The translations under genes and the position numbers were made by a program. Under the pieces are notes generated by a model that saw nothing but the letters and a program-made list of their open reading frames with translations, was not told the DNA's origin and did not search any database. This document shows, in pieces, positions 16,392-23,495 of a DNA stretch of 64,000 bases. Within the stretch, counting starts at the first letter, position 1. Every line of letters starts with the position of its first letter. Origin of the DNA: Lysobacterales bacterium (GTDB lineage Bacteria; Pseudomonadota; Gammaproteobacteria; Xanthomonadales; Marinicellaceae); contig JALSLV010000016.1 in assembly GCA_026988115.1 (NCBI GenBank), positions 1-64,000 of the forward strand, given 5' to 3'.

Positions 16392-16810
16392 GGTGGGTTA
16401 ATACTCCATGGAAATCGATTACGCCTTTTTCTGTATTTCCTATGTGGTTTTAGTGATTTATACTTCATTATTGCCGTTGCTAGAATATTTTTAGTATCAC
16501 CATCCGTAATAAGGTAAGTGATATTTTTGTTAAAAACAATTTTATGCTTAAAAAATCCTGAAGATTGATTTTGCCAACAACGCAATCTCTCATCGACAAA
16601 GTCGGTAATTAGACAGTAGTCACCTACTCCTTTACTTTCCCAACTCACATCAATTGTACTAATACAACTTAGCGTATCTCGCGGTGCTATGCAAATATGA
16701 GGCTTAATGGTTAATATTACATCTTTTGTTGAAAAGTGTTTTATTTCTTGAGCAACAATAAAATTGTTTACTGTCAATACATAAAGAAAGAGAAGTTTTT
16801 TAATCATCAC
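16388..16810 (-). CDS. DUF3019 family periplasmic protein
   Basis: 140 residues with a signal peptide of about 20 residues (MMIKKLLFLY to IVAQ). The mature part (residues 20-120) has paired cysteines in HICIAPRDTLSCIS and DYCLITDFVDERLRCW, and reads like one Ig-like sandwich. DUF3019 proteins commonly sit between a MipA-type barrel and an RstAB pair, as here. The start is 1 nt from the mipA stop, and the end overlaps rstA by 4 nt. The C-terminus is unusually basic (HRKYRKRRNR). Function unknown; the cysteines should form disulfides in the periplasm. Confidence 0.75.
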   Translation of the reverse strand: MMIKKLLFLYVLTVNNFIVAQEIKHFSTKDVILTIKPHICIAPRDTLSCISTIDVSWESKGVGDYCLITDFVDERLRCWQNQSSGFFKHKIVFNKNITYLITDGDTKNILATAIMKYKSLKPHRKYRKRRNRFPWSINPP

Positions 16811-16811
16811 C

Positions 16812-17747
16812 TTAAAACCTGTAATAAAGACCAGTGAAAATTATACTCTTAAAACTCTCATCAATGATAGGACTATTCTTGATGGCTGATGCAAATTTAT
16901 TGAACTTCACACTAGCTACTAAACTTAAATGATTTGTGAGTCTATAGTTTGCAGTCAAATTGACACCAACATCAATACTAGAACCTGGATGATAGTCAAT
17001 ATCGAATAAAGAATTATAAACTTCACCAACACCATAATAATAATTCACTAATTGAGCACTTTTCCAATGCGCTGTAACAGTTGAAGAAAAGCCCCACCTT
17101 TTCTTCTGCCAATTCTTTGTAAACCCTAATATCATATCCGAACCTGAGTGTGTTTTATTGACGTTTTGAGTGTATTGATAATTTATACTGCCAAAATGGC
17201 TGTCATAAATTAATTCAAACCCCATATTTAAAGACCATCTTTTATTTGCTATAGAAAAGGGTAAGATTTGATTTCCTAACGGAAAGGGATTCCCACTTGA
17301 AGGTAATATCGGAGGTAATGGTTCTGAAAACGTAACTACAGTATCTTCATCTAAGGCAACAAAAGGAGAGTTGCTGGATAACCCAAAACTGTTTTCAGAA
17401 CTGAAAATTGATAAACCAAGATTATTGAGGTATGAATAATAAATTCTTTCACTATTATAGGTTGTAATCAAATTCAGGCCAAAATTTTGTTTCTCTAAAA
17501 GGGTATAACCTAACTCCCCATTGTCAAAGAAAAAATTCTCTCCGTAAACAGCTATATCCAATGAAAGATAACTGGGGATATCATCAGCTCCAATAAAAGG
17601 ATTACTGCTGTTTCCATAACCAAAACCTATACCAAAATCCCATGCTCTTTCTAAGTTTTCTTCGGCATAACATTGAGAACTATTAAAAAGAAAAATTAGC
17701 AAACATGCAATCATTAAATTAATTTGTTTAATTGAAAATTGATTCAT
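16812..17747 (-). CDS. MipA/OmpV family outer-membrane protein
   Basis: 311 residues. The signal peptide (1-28) ends at CYAEE. The mature start WDFGIGFGYGNSSNPFIGADD is the conserved opening of MipA/OmpV proteins, and the chain ends YYRF, a barrel-type aromatic end. MipA was described as a scaffold for murein synthases, and the family is often induced by stress through neighbouring two-component systems. It is the first gene of the mipA-DUF3019-rstA-rstB operon. The promoter with an RstA-like box lies at 17798-17849. A long loop rich in Pro and Gly near 150-165 is not usual. Confidence 0.82.
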   Translation of the reverse strand: MNQFSIKQINLMIACLLIFLFNSSQCYAEENLERAWDFGIGFGYGNSSNPFIGADDIPSYLSLDIAVYGENFFFDNGELGYTLLEKQNFGLNLITTYNSERIYYSYLNNLGLSIFSSENSFGLSSNSPFVALDEDTVVTFSEPLPPILPSSGNPFPLGNQILPFSIANKRWSLNMGFELIYDSHFGSINYQYTQNVNKTHSGSDMILGFTKNWQKKRWGFSSTVTAHWKSAQLVNYYYGVGEVYNSLFDIDYHPGSSIDVGVNLTANYRLTNHLSLVASVKFNKFASAIKNSPIIDESFKSIIFTGLYYRF

Positions 17748-17797
17748 GGTTGTTTGCTTTATTTGGTAAGTTTATTAAGAATTATTGTTAGGTAGAC

Positions 17798-17849
17798 AGT
17801 ATAGTAATTAATTGAACATTACGCCAAAGAATTTTTGTATCAATTTGTA
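17798..17849 (-). promoter_or_regulatory. mipA-rstAB promoter with upstream RstA-box-like site
   Basis: Minus strand: TACAAATTGATACA at 17849-17836 matches the RstA box TACATNTNGTTACA at 10 of 12 defined positions, with two TACA half-sites one helical turn apart. Eight bases further is a -35-like TTGGCG (17827-17822), then an 18-bp spacer and -10-like TATACT (17803-17798). The order box, -35, -10 is what an OmpR-family activator needs. Box comparison uses the published E. coli consensus from memory. Confidence 0.55.
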
Positions 17850-17873
17850 ACCTGTTAAATATTTTACTATTAT

Positions 17874-18446
17874 TCAAAGCAACTCCATCTGCAATAATTT
17901 TTGAATTGGGGCATAGCTTTTTCTGTGGTGTTTGCACGGCCCATGGAACTTGAGTTGAGCCAAATGAAATTGAGTTCCATAACCTTTGTGCTTTTCAAAT
18001 CCGTACTGCGGAAACTCTTTTGCCATCTCTATCATGAGTCTATCGCGGGCATTTTTTGCTAAAATTGAAGCGGCTGATATTTCGGCAATTTTACCATCTC
18101 CGCCGATGATTGCTTGTGCAGGCTGTGAAAATTTAGGGCATTTGTTGCCATCAACTAAAACTTCATCGGGTGTAATATCCAATGCCGCAACCGCTTGTTG
18201 CATTCCAAGTAAACTAGCTTGCAAGATATTAATTTCTTCAATTTTTTCAACTGAAATATGTACTACTGCATAAGCCAGTGCATTTTCTATAATTAATGGC
18301 TCTAGGGAAAATCGTTTTTTCTCACTCAATTTTTTGGAATCATTCAAACCTGCTATTGGCTTTTTCAGTATAACAGCTGCTACTGTGACAGGTCCAGCCA
18401 AAGGCCCACGGCCTGCTTCATCAACTCCTGCGGTTAGTTTAATCAT
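17874..18446 (-). CDS. rnhB: Ribonuclease HII
   Basis: 190 residues, a normal length. It removes ribonucleotides misincorporated in DNA by cleaving RNA-DNA hybrids. The start AGVDEAGRGPLAGPV contains the catalytic Asp-Glu pair, and VLVDGNK supplies the next aspartate. SILAKNARDR and the HKGYGTQFHL segment are also typical. It closes the long operon, 26 nt after lpxB, the same lpxB-rnhB order as in E. coli. No terminator hairpin is evident between it and the mipA promoter. Confidence 0.95.
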   Translation of the reverse strand: MIKLTAGVDEAGRGPLAGPVTVAAVILKKPIAGLNDSKKLSEKKRFSLEPLIIENALAYAVVHISVEKIEEINILQASLLGMQQAVAALDITPDEVLVDGNKCPKFSQPAQAIIGGDGKIAEISAASILAKNARDRLMIEMAKEFPQYGFEKHKGYGTQFHLAQLKFHGPCKHHRKSYAPIQKLLQMELL

Positions 18447-18472
18447 AATAAAGAATGGTGGGTAAGTTCATC

Positions 18473-19633
18473 TTACGACACAACATTAGCATCTAAAAAA
18501 TCCACTACTACTTGAGAAGCATTTTTGTTTGGGTTGAGTAAGCTTTGGTGAAGTTCGGTAAATTCTTTTGTCAGTTGATTTTGCTTTTCTTTACCAAGCA
18601 AGGGTATTAATTCCTTGCATAGGTTTTCGACTGTCATGTCTTTTTGTAAGACTTCAGCTACCATAAAATCACCTTTGATTACATTGGGTAAACAATAGTA
18701 CGGCAATAACATCATATTGAATGTTTTGACGATTCCATACGTAATTGGAGAAATTTTATAACCCACGACCATAGGCGTTTTGCATAACATGGCTTCTAGT
18801 GCCACTGTTCCAGATGCCAACAGGGCAAGGTTTGCGGCTTTTAAGACTTGTGTGGCATCATCAAACATGTCGATTTTTAAATCATTATCTTTGGCGACTT
18901 TTAGAATAAAGTTTCTTTTTTCTTGAGTGGTATTGGCTGAAATTATTTGTAATTCAGGGTTGGTCTGTTTGAGTTGCTTAGCTGTTTTAATAAAAATTTG
19001 CGTGTGTGCTTTGAGTTCGTTGTTTCTTGAGCCTGGCAAAACAGCCAGTACTGGTTTTTTATTCTCCAGTGCCAATACCTTTTTAGCTTTTTCTTTGTCT
19101 ATATCAAGTGAGATATTTTCTGCCAAAGGATGTCCAACAAAGATGGCTTTGCCGCCATATTTTTCATAGTATTGTGGCTCAAAAGGAAACAAGGTCATGA
19201 CTAAATCTGTTAGCCTACTTATTTTGACAGCTCTCTTGGGGCGCCATGCCCAGATGGATGGGCTGACATAATGGATAATTTTAACACCCTGTTTTTTAAG
19301 TTTCTTTTCTATTGGAAAATTCAAATCTGGAGCATCTATGCCAATAAAAACATCAGGTTTTGCGGCGCTAATTTCTTTGACAATATATTTTCGAAGTTTT
19401 AATAATTTAGGTAACTTTTTAAAGATTTCGGCAATGCCCATTATGGAAAATTCTTTATTCGAGCTAATCAAGTTCAAACCAGCCTCTACCATTTTATCTC
19501 CACCTACGCCGATAAATTGGATAGAAGAGTTAATTTTAAGTGTGTTTTTAATTAATTCAGCACCGAGTAAATCCCCAGAGTCTTCTCCAGCTATGATGGC
19601 AATTATTTTTGTATTGACGCTCATAATATTCAT
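18473..19633 (-). CDS. lpxB: Lipid-A-disaccharide synthase
   Basis: 386 residues, as usual for LpxB. It joins UDP-2,3-diacylglucosamine and lipid X to form the lipid A disaccharide, at the inner face of the inner membrane. The N-terminal GEDSGDLLGAELIK, the GVGG segment, FVGHPLAENI, LPGSRNNELKAH and SGTVALEAML are family hallmarks. The ATG at 19633 overlaps the stop of the preceding thioredoxin-like gene by 4 nt; an in-frame ATG at 19624 is an alternative. In most gammaproteobacteria lpxB follows lpxA directly, so the gene in between is a departure. Confidence 0.95.
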   Translation of the reverse strand: MNIMSVNTKIIAIIAGEDSGDLLGAELIKNTLKINSSIQFIGVGGDKMVEAGLNLISSNKEFSIMGIAEIFKKLPKLLKLRKYIVKEISAAKPDVFIGIDAPDLNFPIEKKLKKQGVKIIHYVSPSIWAWRPKRAVKISRLTDLVMTLFPFEPQYYEKYGGKAIFVGHPLAENISLDIDKEKAKKVLALENKKPVLAVLPGSRNNELKAHTQIFIKTAKQLKQTNPELQIISANTTQEKRNFILKVAKDNDLKIDMFDDATQVLKAANLALLASGTVALEAMLCKTPMVVGYKISPITYGIVKTFNMMLLPYYCLPNVIKGDFMVAEVLQKDMTVENLCKELIPLLGKEKQNQLTKEFTELHQSLLNPNKNASQVVVDFLDANVVS

Positions 19634-20691
19634 TCAAACATCAAGGATATACCACTGACATCAGTGCCTTGTGTTTTTTTGTATCCTTTAAACATGCTAG
19701 GGTATTTTTCTAGTGCTAATGTTTCTATAACTGTATTTTTATTGTCTAGTTTATCGACTTCTATATAACTGAATTTTAAATTAGCGACTTTTAGCTTTTT
19801 ATTGAGCTGTTGACAGATACCATTATTACTTTGACAATAAATGGCTATTTTTGGAGTTCCATTTTCGTGAAAATGTTTACTATAGAGTTCTTTTTCAATT
19901 GAAGTTAAATATTGATTTCCGAAAGTCGATCCCAACAATTCAATTAAACCAGTATTACTACTATCAGTTAGAATGTTTTTACCTGCCATCACCAATGGAA
20001 ATTTATCTTTAGAGTACTTCTTCCATAGCTTATATTTATCATCATCTTTTAATCTAGTGTTGATAATGTAGTGTTCATGAGGAACTTTACGGGCTCTTAA
20101 ATTACCCAAGACTTGCGAACATTCTTGCTGGCAACTTTTATTGGTAAACACCATAACAATAGGGTCACCATATTCATCAAAACCATCGCCTGATATATCT
20201 GTTGTTATGGCTTTTAGCCAAAAAAACCAAAGAGCAAAAAGAACTAGTCCAGCTTTAAACATCAACCCTATTGGGAGCTTCCTTTTGTTACTGTAGATTA
20301 TTGTACTACGATTAAAACGGGGCTTATCTTCCCAGTTTATATCAACTTGCTGTTCAACTTTTGGCTTTTTCTTGAAATAATTGAATAACCTCGCCAATAA
20401 ACGAGGCTTTCTTTCACCTTCATTTTGTTCATCACTTGACTGGGTAAAATACGTTTGGGCAGGTTCTAACTTAATCTCTACACCACTGTCTTGTAATAGT
20501 CGTTTGATTTCATAGGCTCTTGCATGTTCCAAGGACTCATGCAAGATTTGTGATTCTCTTGAATTAATCAATTTAAGAGCTTGGGTTGGTGTAATGTCTG
20601 AATGTTGACCTATTCGCTCAGCAGCGATAGCTTTATCAATTTGCTTTTTATATCGTCCCGTAACTATAACTCTAAATTTATTGTGTTCCAT
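19630..20691 (-). CDS. Membrane-anchored protein with two thioredoxin/glutaredoxin-like segments, between lpxA and lpxB
   Basis: 353 residues from ATG 20691 (GTG 20694 is the alternative); AAGGT lies upstream. Residues 1-70 are a small alpha/beta domain (RVIVTGRY, then HARAYEIKRLLQDSGVEIKLEP) that resembles ribosomal L7/L12-C/ClpS-like folds. A basic linker leads to one membrane helix (about 145-163, PIGLMFKAGLVLFALWFFWLKAI). The C-terminal 190 residues contain two thioredoxin-like units: IVMVFTNKSCQQECSQVL with CxxxC, and KIAIYCQSNNGICQQL. No canonical CxxC is present. Topology suggests the redox-like part is periplasmic. Coupled to both neighbours, so expressed with lipid A synthesis. Role unknown. 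Confidence 0.75.
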   Translation of the reverse strand: MEHNKFRVIVTGRYKKQIDKAIAAERIGQHSDITPTQALKLINSRESQILHESLEHARAYEIKRLLQDSGVEIKLEPAQTYFTQSSDEQNEGERKPRLLARLFNYFKKKPKVEQQVDINWEDKPRFNRSTIIYSNKRKLPIGLMFKAGLVLFALWFFWLKAITTDISGDGFDEYGDPIVMVFTNKSCQQECSQVLGNLRARKVPHEHYIINTRLKDDDKYKLWKKYSKDKFPLVMAGKNILTDSSNTGLIELLGSTFGNQYLTSIEKELYSKHFHENGTPKIAIYCQSNNGICQQLNKKLKVANLKFSYIEVDKLDNKNTVIETLALEKYPSMFKGYKKTQGTDVSGISLMFE

Positions 20692-20702
20692 CACATGTTA
20701 CC

Positions 20703-21482
20703 TTACCGAATAATGCTGCGGCTACTGGAGTTGATAAAATCAACCATTAATTGTACGCATGGGTGCTTATCTGCTAGTTTCTGCATTTGAATTAATGCAT
20801 CCGTTAAACGCAAGTCGGATTTGTATAAATAACGAAAGGCTTTTTTCAGTGCGCTGATGTCTTCTTGACTATAGCCACGGCGTTTGAGCCCTTCAGCATT
20901 GATTATGCGTGGTTTTGCTGGACTGCCTTGTGCCATGACATACGGAGGTAAATCTTTTTGGAAGTTCGTATCCATTGCCGTAAAGGCATGTGCACCTATT
21001 CGGCAAAATTGGTGTAACTTTGTAAAACCACCAAGAATAACATAATCATCCAAATGCACATGACCTGCTAAAGTGGCGCAATTGGCAATGATAATATTAT
21101 TTGCCAAGACACAATCGTGGGCGATATGAACATACGCCATTATCCAATTATCATCGCCAATTTGTGTTAAACCTTTATCATCCACTGTACCACGGTGGAT
21201 GGAAACGTATTCGCGGATTGTGTTGTTATTTCCTATCAGGGTTCGCGTTGGTTCTCCCTGATATTTTTTATCTTGAGATTCTTCGCCAATAGAGCAATAT
21301 TGAAAGATGCGATTATTTTCACCAATATCCGTGTGCTTTGCGATGGTTGCGTGGTGCTTTATTTCAGTCCCCTTACCGATGGTGACATCTGCTTCAATTA
21401 TAGTAAAAGCACCTATCTGGACATCATCGGCAATTTGAGCAGATTCGTCAATTATGGCTGTTGGGTGTATTAATTGACTCAT
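20703..21482 (-). CDS. lpxA: UDP-N-acetylglucosamine acyltransferase
   Basis: 259 residues. First enzyme of lipid A synthesis, adding 3-hydroxyacyl from ACP to UDP-GlcNAc. The chain is a left-handed beta-helix of hexapeptide repeats (IADDVQIGAFTIIEADVTIG), with the catalytic histidine in the HIAHDCVLANN segment and the substrate-binding HRGTVD motif. The C-terminal helical part (NAEGLKRRGYSQEDISALKKA) is typical. It begins 2 nt after the fabZ stop. The order lpxD-fabZ-lpxA is the standard gammaproteobacterial one. Confidence 0.96.
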   Translation of the reverse strand: MSQLIHPTAIIDESAQIADDVQIGAFTIIEADVTIGKGTEIKHHATIAKHTDIGENNRIFQYCSIGEESQDKKYQGEPTRTLIGNNNTIREYVSIHRGTVDDKGLTQIGDDNWIMAYVHIAHDCVLANNIIIANCATLAGHVHLDDYVILGGFTKLHQFCRIGAHAFTAMDTNFQKDLPPYVMAQGSPAKPRIINAEGLKRRGYSQEDISALKKAFRYLYKSDLRLTDALIQMQKLADKHPCVQLMVDFINSSSRSIIR

Positions 21483-21484
21483 AA

Positions 21485-21946
21485 TTAGCTTTTACTGGCA
21501 CACAACAACTCAGCTTTAGCAACCACTTTTCCATCAACAGTTGCTTGACAAACGTATTGCACCATATTGCGCATCCTGCGCTTTATAGTCGTATGCAAAT
21601 GCAGTTGATCACCTGGTATGACCGTTTTGGTGAATTTTGCCTTATCCACCTTAACTAAGTAAAAGATGTCTTCTTCATTAGTTAACTCGCCTATTGCTAA
21701 ACGCGATAATATTCCTGAGGCTTGTGCCATTGCTTCTATTATCAACACGCCTGGCATAACTGGATATTTTGGAAAATGCCCATTGAAGTGGGGTTCATTA
21801 AACGTGACATTTTTTATGGCGGTCAAATGTTCTCCAAGTTTATAATCAATCACTCTATCCACTAATAAAAAAGGGTACCTGTGTGGTAACAATTTCATTA
21901 TTTTTGTAACTTCAACACTGTTTAGTGTATTGTTTTCTTCTGTCAT
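21485..21946 (-). CDS. fabZ: 3-hydroxyacyl-[acyl-carrier-protein] dehydratase FabZ
   Basis: 153 residues, hot-dog fold. It dehydrates 3-hydroxyacyl-ACP in fatty acid elongation, competing with LpxA and LpxD for the same substrate, which explains the shared operon. The active site is seen in HFNGHFPKYPVMPGVLIIEAMAQ (histidine and glutamate). The N-terminal LLPHRYPFLLVDRV is conserved. Start overlaps the lpxD stop by 4 nt (ATGA). Confidence 0.96.
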   Translation of the reverse strand: MTEENNTLNSVEVTKIMKLLPHRYPFLLVDRVIDYKLGEHLTAIKNVTFNEPHFNGHFPKYPVMPGVLIIEAMAQASGILSRLAIGELTNEEDIFYLVKVDKAKFTKTVIPGDQLHLHTTIKRRMRNMVQYVCQATVDGKVVAKAELLCASKS

Positions 21947-22962
21947 TTTTTGCTCTCTTGCTTTTCCAAACGCGTTAGTCGTTTAGCTATTTTGTCTAAT
22001 TGTTTAATTCTTACAGCACTTTTTCGCCAATCTGATGTTTCTTGCAGAGGTGAAACCGAACTATAACTTCCTGGTTTTTTTATACTACGCGTCACTAACG
22101 CCATGGATTGCAGTGTCACATTATCACAAACCTCTATGTGTCCAATTATACCCACACCGCCTCCTATTAGGCAATTTTTACCAATTTTAGCAGACCCTGC
22201 CACTGCAGAACAACCCGCCATAACCGTATGAGCACCTATCTTAACATTGTGGGCTATTTGTATCTGATTATCTAGATGGACATCATTTTCTAAAACGGTA
22301 TCATCCATTGTCCCTCTATCAATAGTTGTGTTGGCGCCAACTTCGCAATCATCTCCAATAACAACAGCCCCCAGTTGTGGCACTTTTACCCACTTATCTT
22401 TATCTCGCGCTAAACCAAAGCCATCCGCTCCAATAATACAGCCTGGGTGCAGTATAACATTTTCACCCAGCGTGCAATTATCTGAGATAACAACATTGGG
22501 TTTGATTAAGCAATTTTTACCTATACGGCAATTATTTCCAATCGACACACGGGCTTCTAAAACTGTACCATCTGCTATAACTGTATTCTCTCCAATAATT
22601 GAATATGCTCCAATATGGACATTACTACCAATAATAGCAGAATCTGCAATAACTGTATTTGGGTGAATTTCATGAATCACTTCTTTAGAATTTTGAAAAA
22701 GTGCGGCAATCTTAGCAAAGACGACGTAAGGGTCATTGGCAATGATTTGATTGCCTTGAAAAGAGTCACTATTTTCCTTAGTAAGAATTACAATACCAGC
22801 TTTTGTTGTCTCAAGCAGTGACGTGTATTTTGAATTGGATAAAAAACTAAGGTGATGAGATTTTGCCGAGTCCAGCGTGGCAACAGCACTTATTTGGTGG
22901 TTGGAATTGCCTTGAAATTCTGCATCGAATTTTTGAGCCAACTCCCCTAGACTAATTTTCAT
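21943..22962 (-). CDS. lpxD: UDP-3-O-(3-hydroxyacyl)glucosamine N-acyltransferase
   Basis: 339 residues, normal for LpxD. Third step of lipid A synthesis (N-acylation). The N-terminal uridine-binding domain (1-100) is followed by hexapeptide repeats forming the beta-helix; QIAHNVKIGAHTVMAGCSAVAG holds the catalytic histidine. The C-terminal helix (KQLDKIAKRLTRLEKQ) closes the trimer. It overlaps the end of the skp-like gene by 11 nt. Confidence 0.95.
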   Translation of the reverse strand: MKISLGELAQKFDAEFQGNSNHQISAVATLDSAKSHHLSFLSNSKYTSLLETTKAGIVILTKENSDSFQGNQIIANDPYVVFAKIAALFQNSKEVIHEIHPNTVIADSAIIGSNVHIGAYSIIGENTVIADGTVLEARVSIGNNCRIGKNCLIKPNVVISDNCTLGENVILHPGCIIGADGFGLARDKDKWVKVPQLGAVVIGDDCEVGANTTIDRGTMDDTVLENDVHLDNQIQIAHNVKIGAHTVMAGCSAVAGSAKIGKNCLIGGGVGIIGHIEVCDNVTLQSMALVTRSIKKPGSYSSVSPLQETSDWRKSAVRIKQLDKIAKRLTRLEKQESKK

Positions 22963-23482
22963 TCTTGTCTTTTTCTTTTAGTATCTTAAGTATTTCATCG
23001 GTGATGTTCATTTCATCACTAACATACAAGATTGCATTTATGAGTATTGCATCATAGCCATTATCTTTGGCGTATTGTTCTACTGTTTTGTTTAAATCAT
23101 CTTGTATTTTACTTAATATTTGATTTTTTCGGATACTGATTGCATCTTTTAAGTCTTCTTTTGCCCGTCTAATTTGCCTATCTAATATTCGAGCCCTTTC
23201 TTGTAACGGCTTTAAATCAGCCAACGACATCATCGCTCCATCTTTTGTAATTCTATTTTCCAAACGTTCTAAATCGGTTTCTTTTTGTTCAATGTCGGTG
23301 TATTGCGACTCAAATTCACTGGTAATTAATGCCCGCGCATTACTGATTTGAGGGGAGCTGTCAAGAAGCTTATCCATATCAACAAAGCCAATTTTATTGG
23401 CAGAATAAGAGTATGCACTAAAAAAAAACAATATTAAAAATATTGTTTTCCTTTTCGCTTTTTGATTATACCCTATTCTCAT
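22952..23482 (-). CDS. skp: OmpH/Skp family periplasmic chaperone
   Basis: 176 residues. Signal peptide to about residue 28 (RKTIFLILFFFSAYSYSA), then KIGFVDMDKLLDSSPQ, the conserved opening of the Skp body, and a long charged coiled-coil (about 60-130). Skp trimers hold unfolded outer-membrane proteins in the periplasm and deliver them to the BamA encoded just upstream, 13 nt away. The operon position between bamA and lpxD is the usual one. Confidence 0.92.
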   Translation of the reverse strand: MRIGYNQKAKRKTIFLILFFFSAYSYSANKIGFVDMDKLLDSSPQISNARALITSEFESQYTDIEQKETDLERLENRITKDGAMMSLADLKPLQERARILDRQIRRAKEDLKDAISIRKNQILSKIQDDLNKTVEQYAKDNGYDAILINAILYVSDEMNITDEILKILKEKDKNEN

Positions 23483-23495
23483 GGCTATTATTTAA

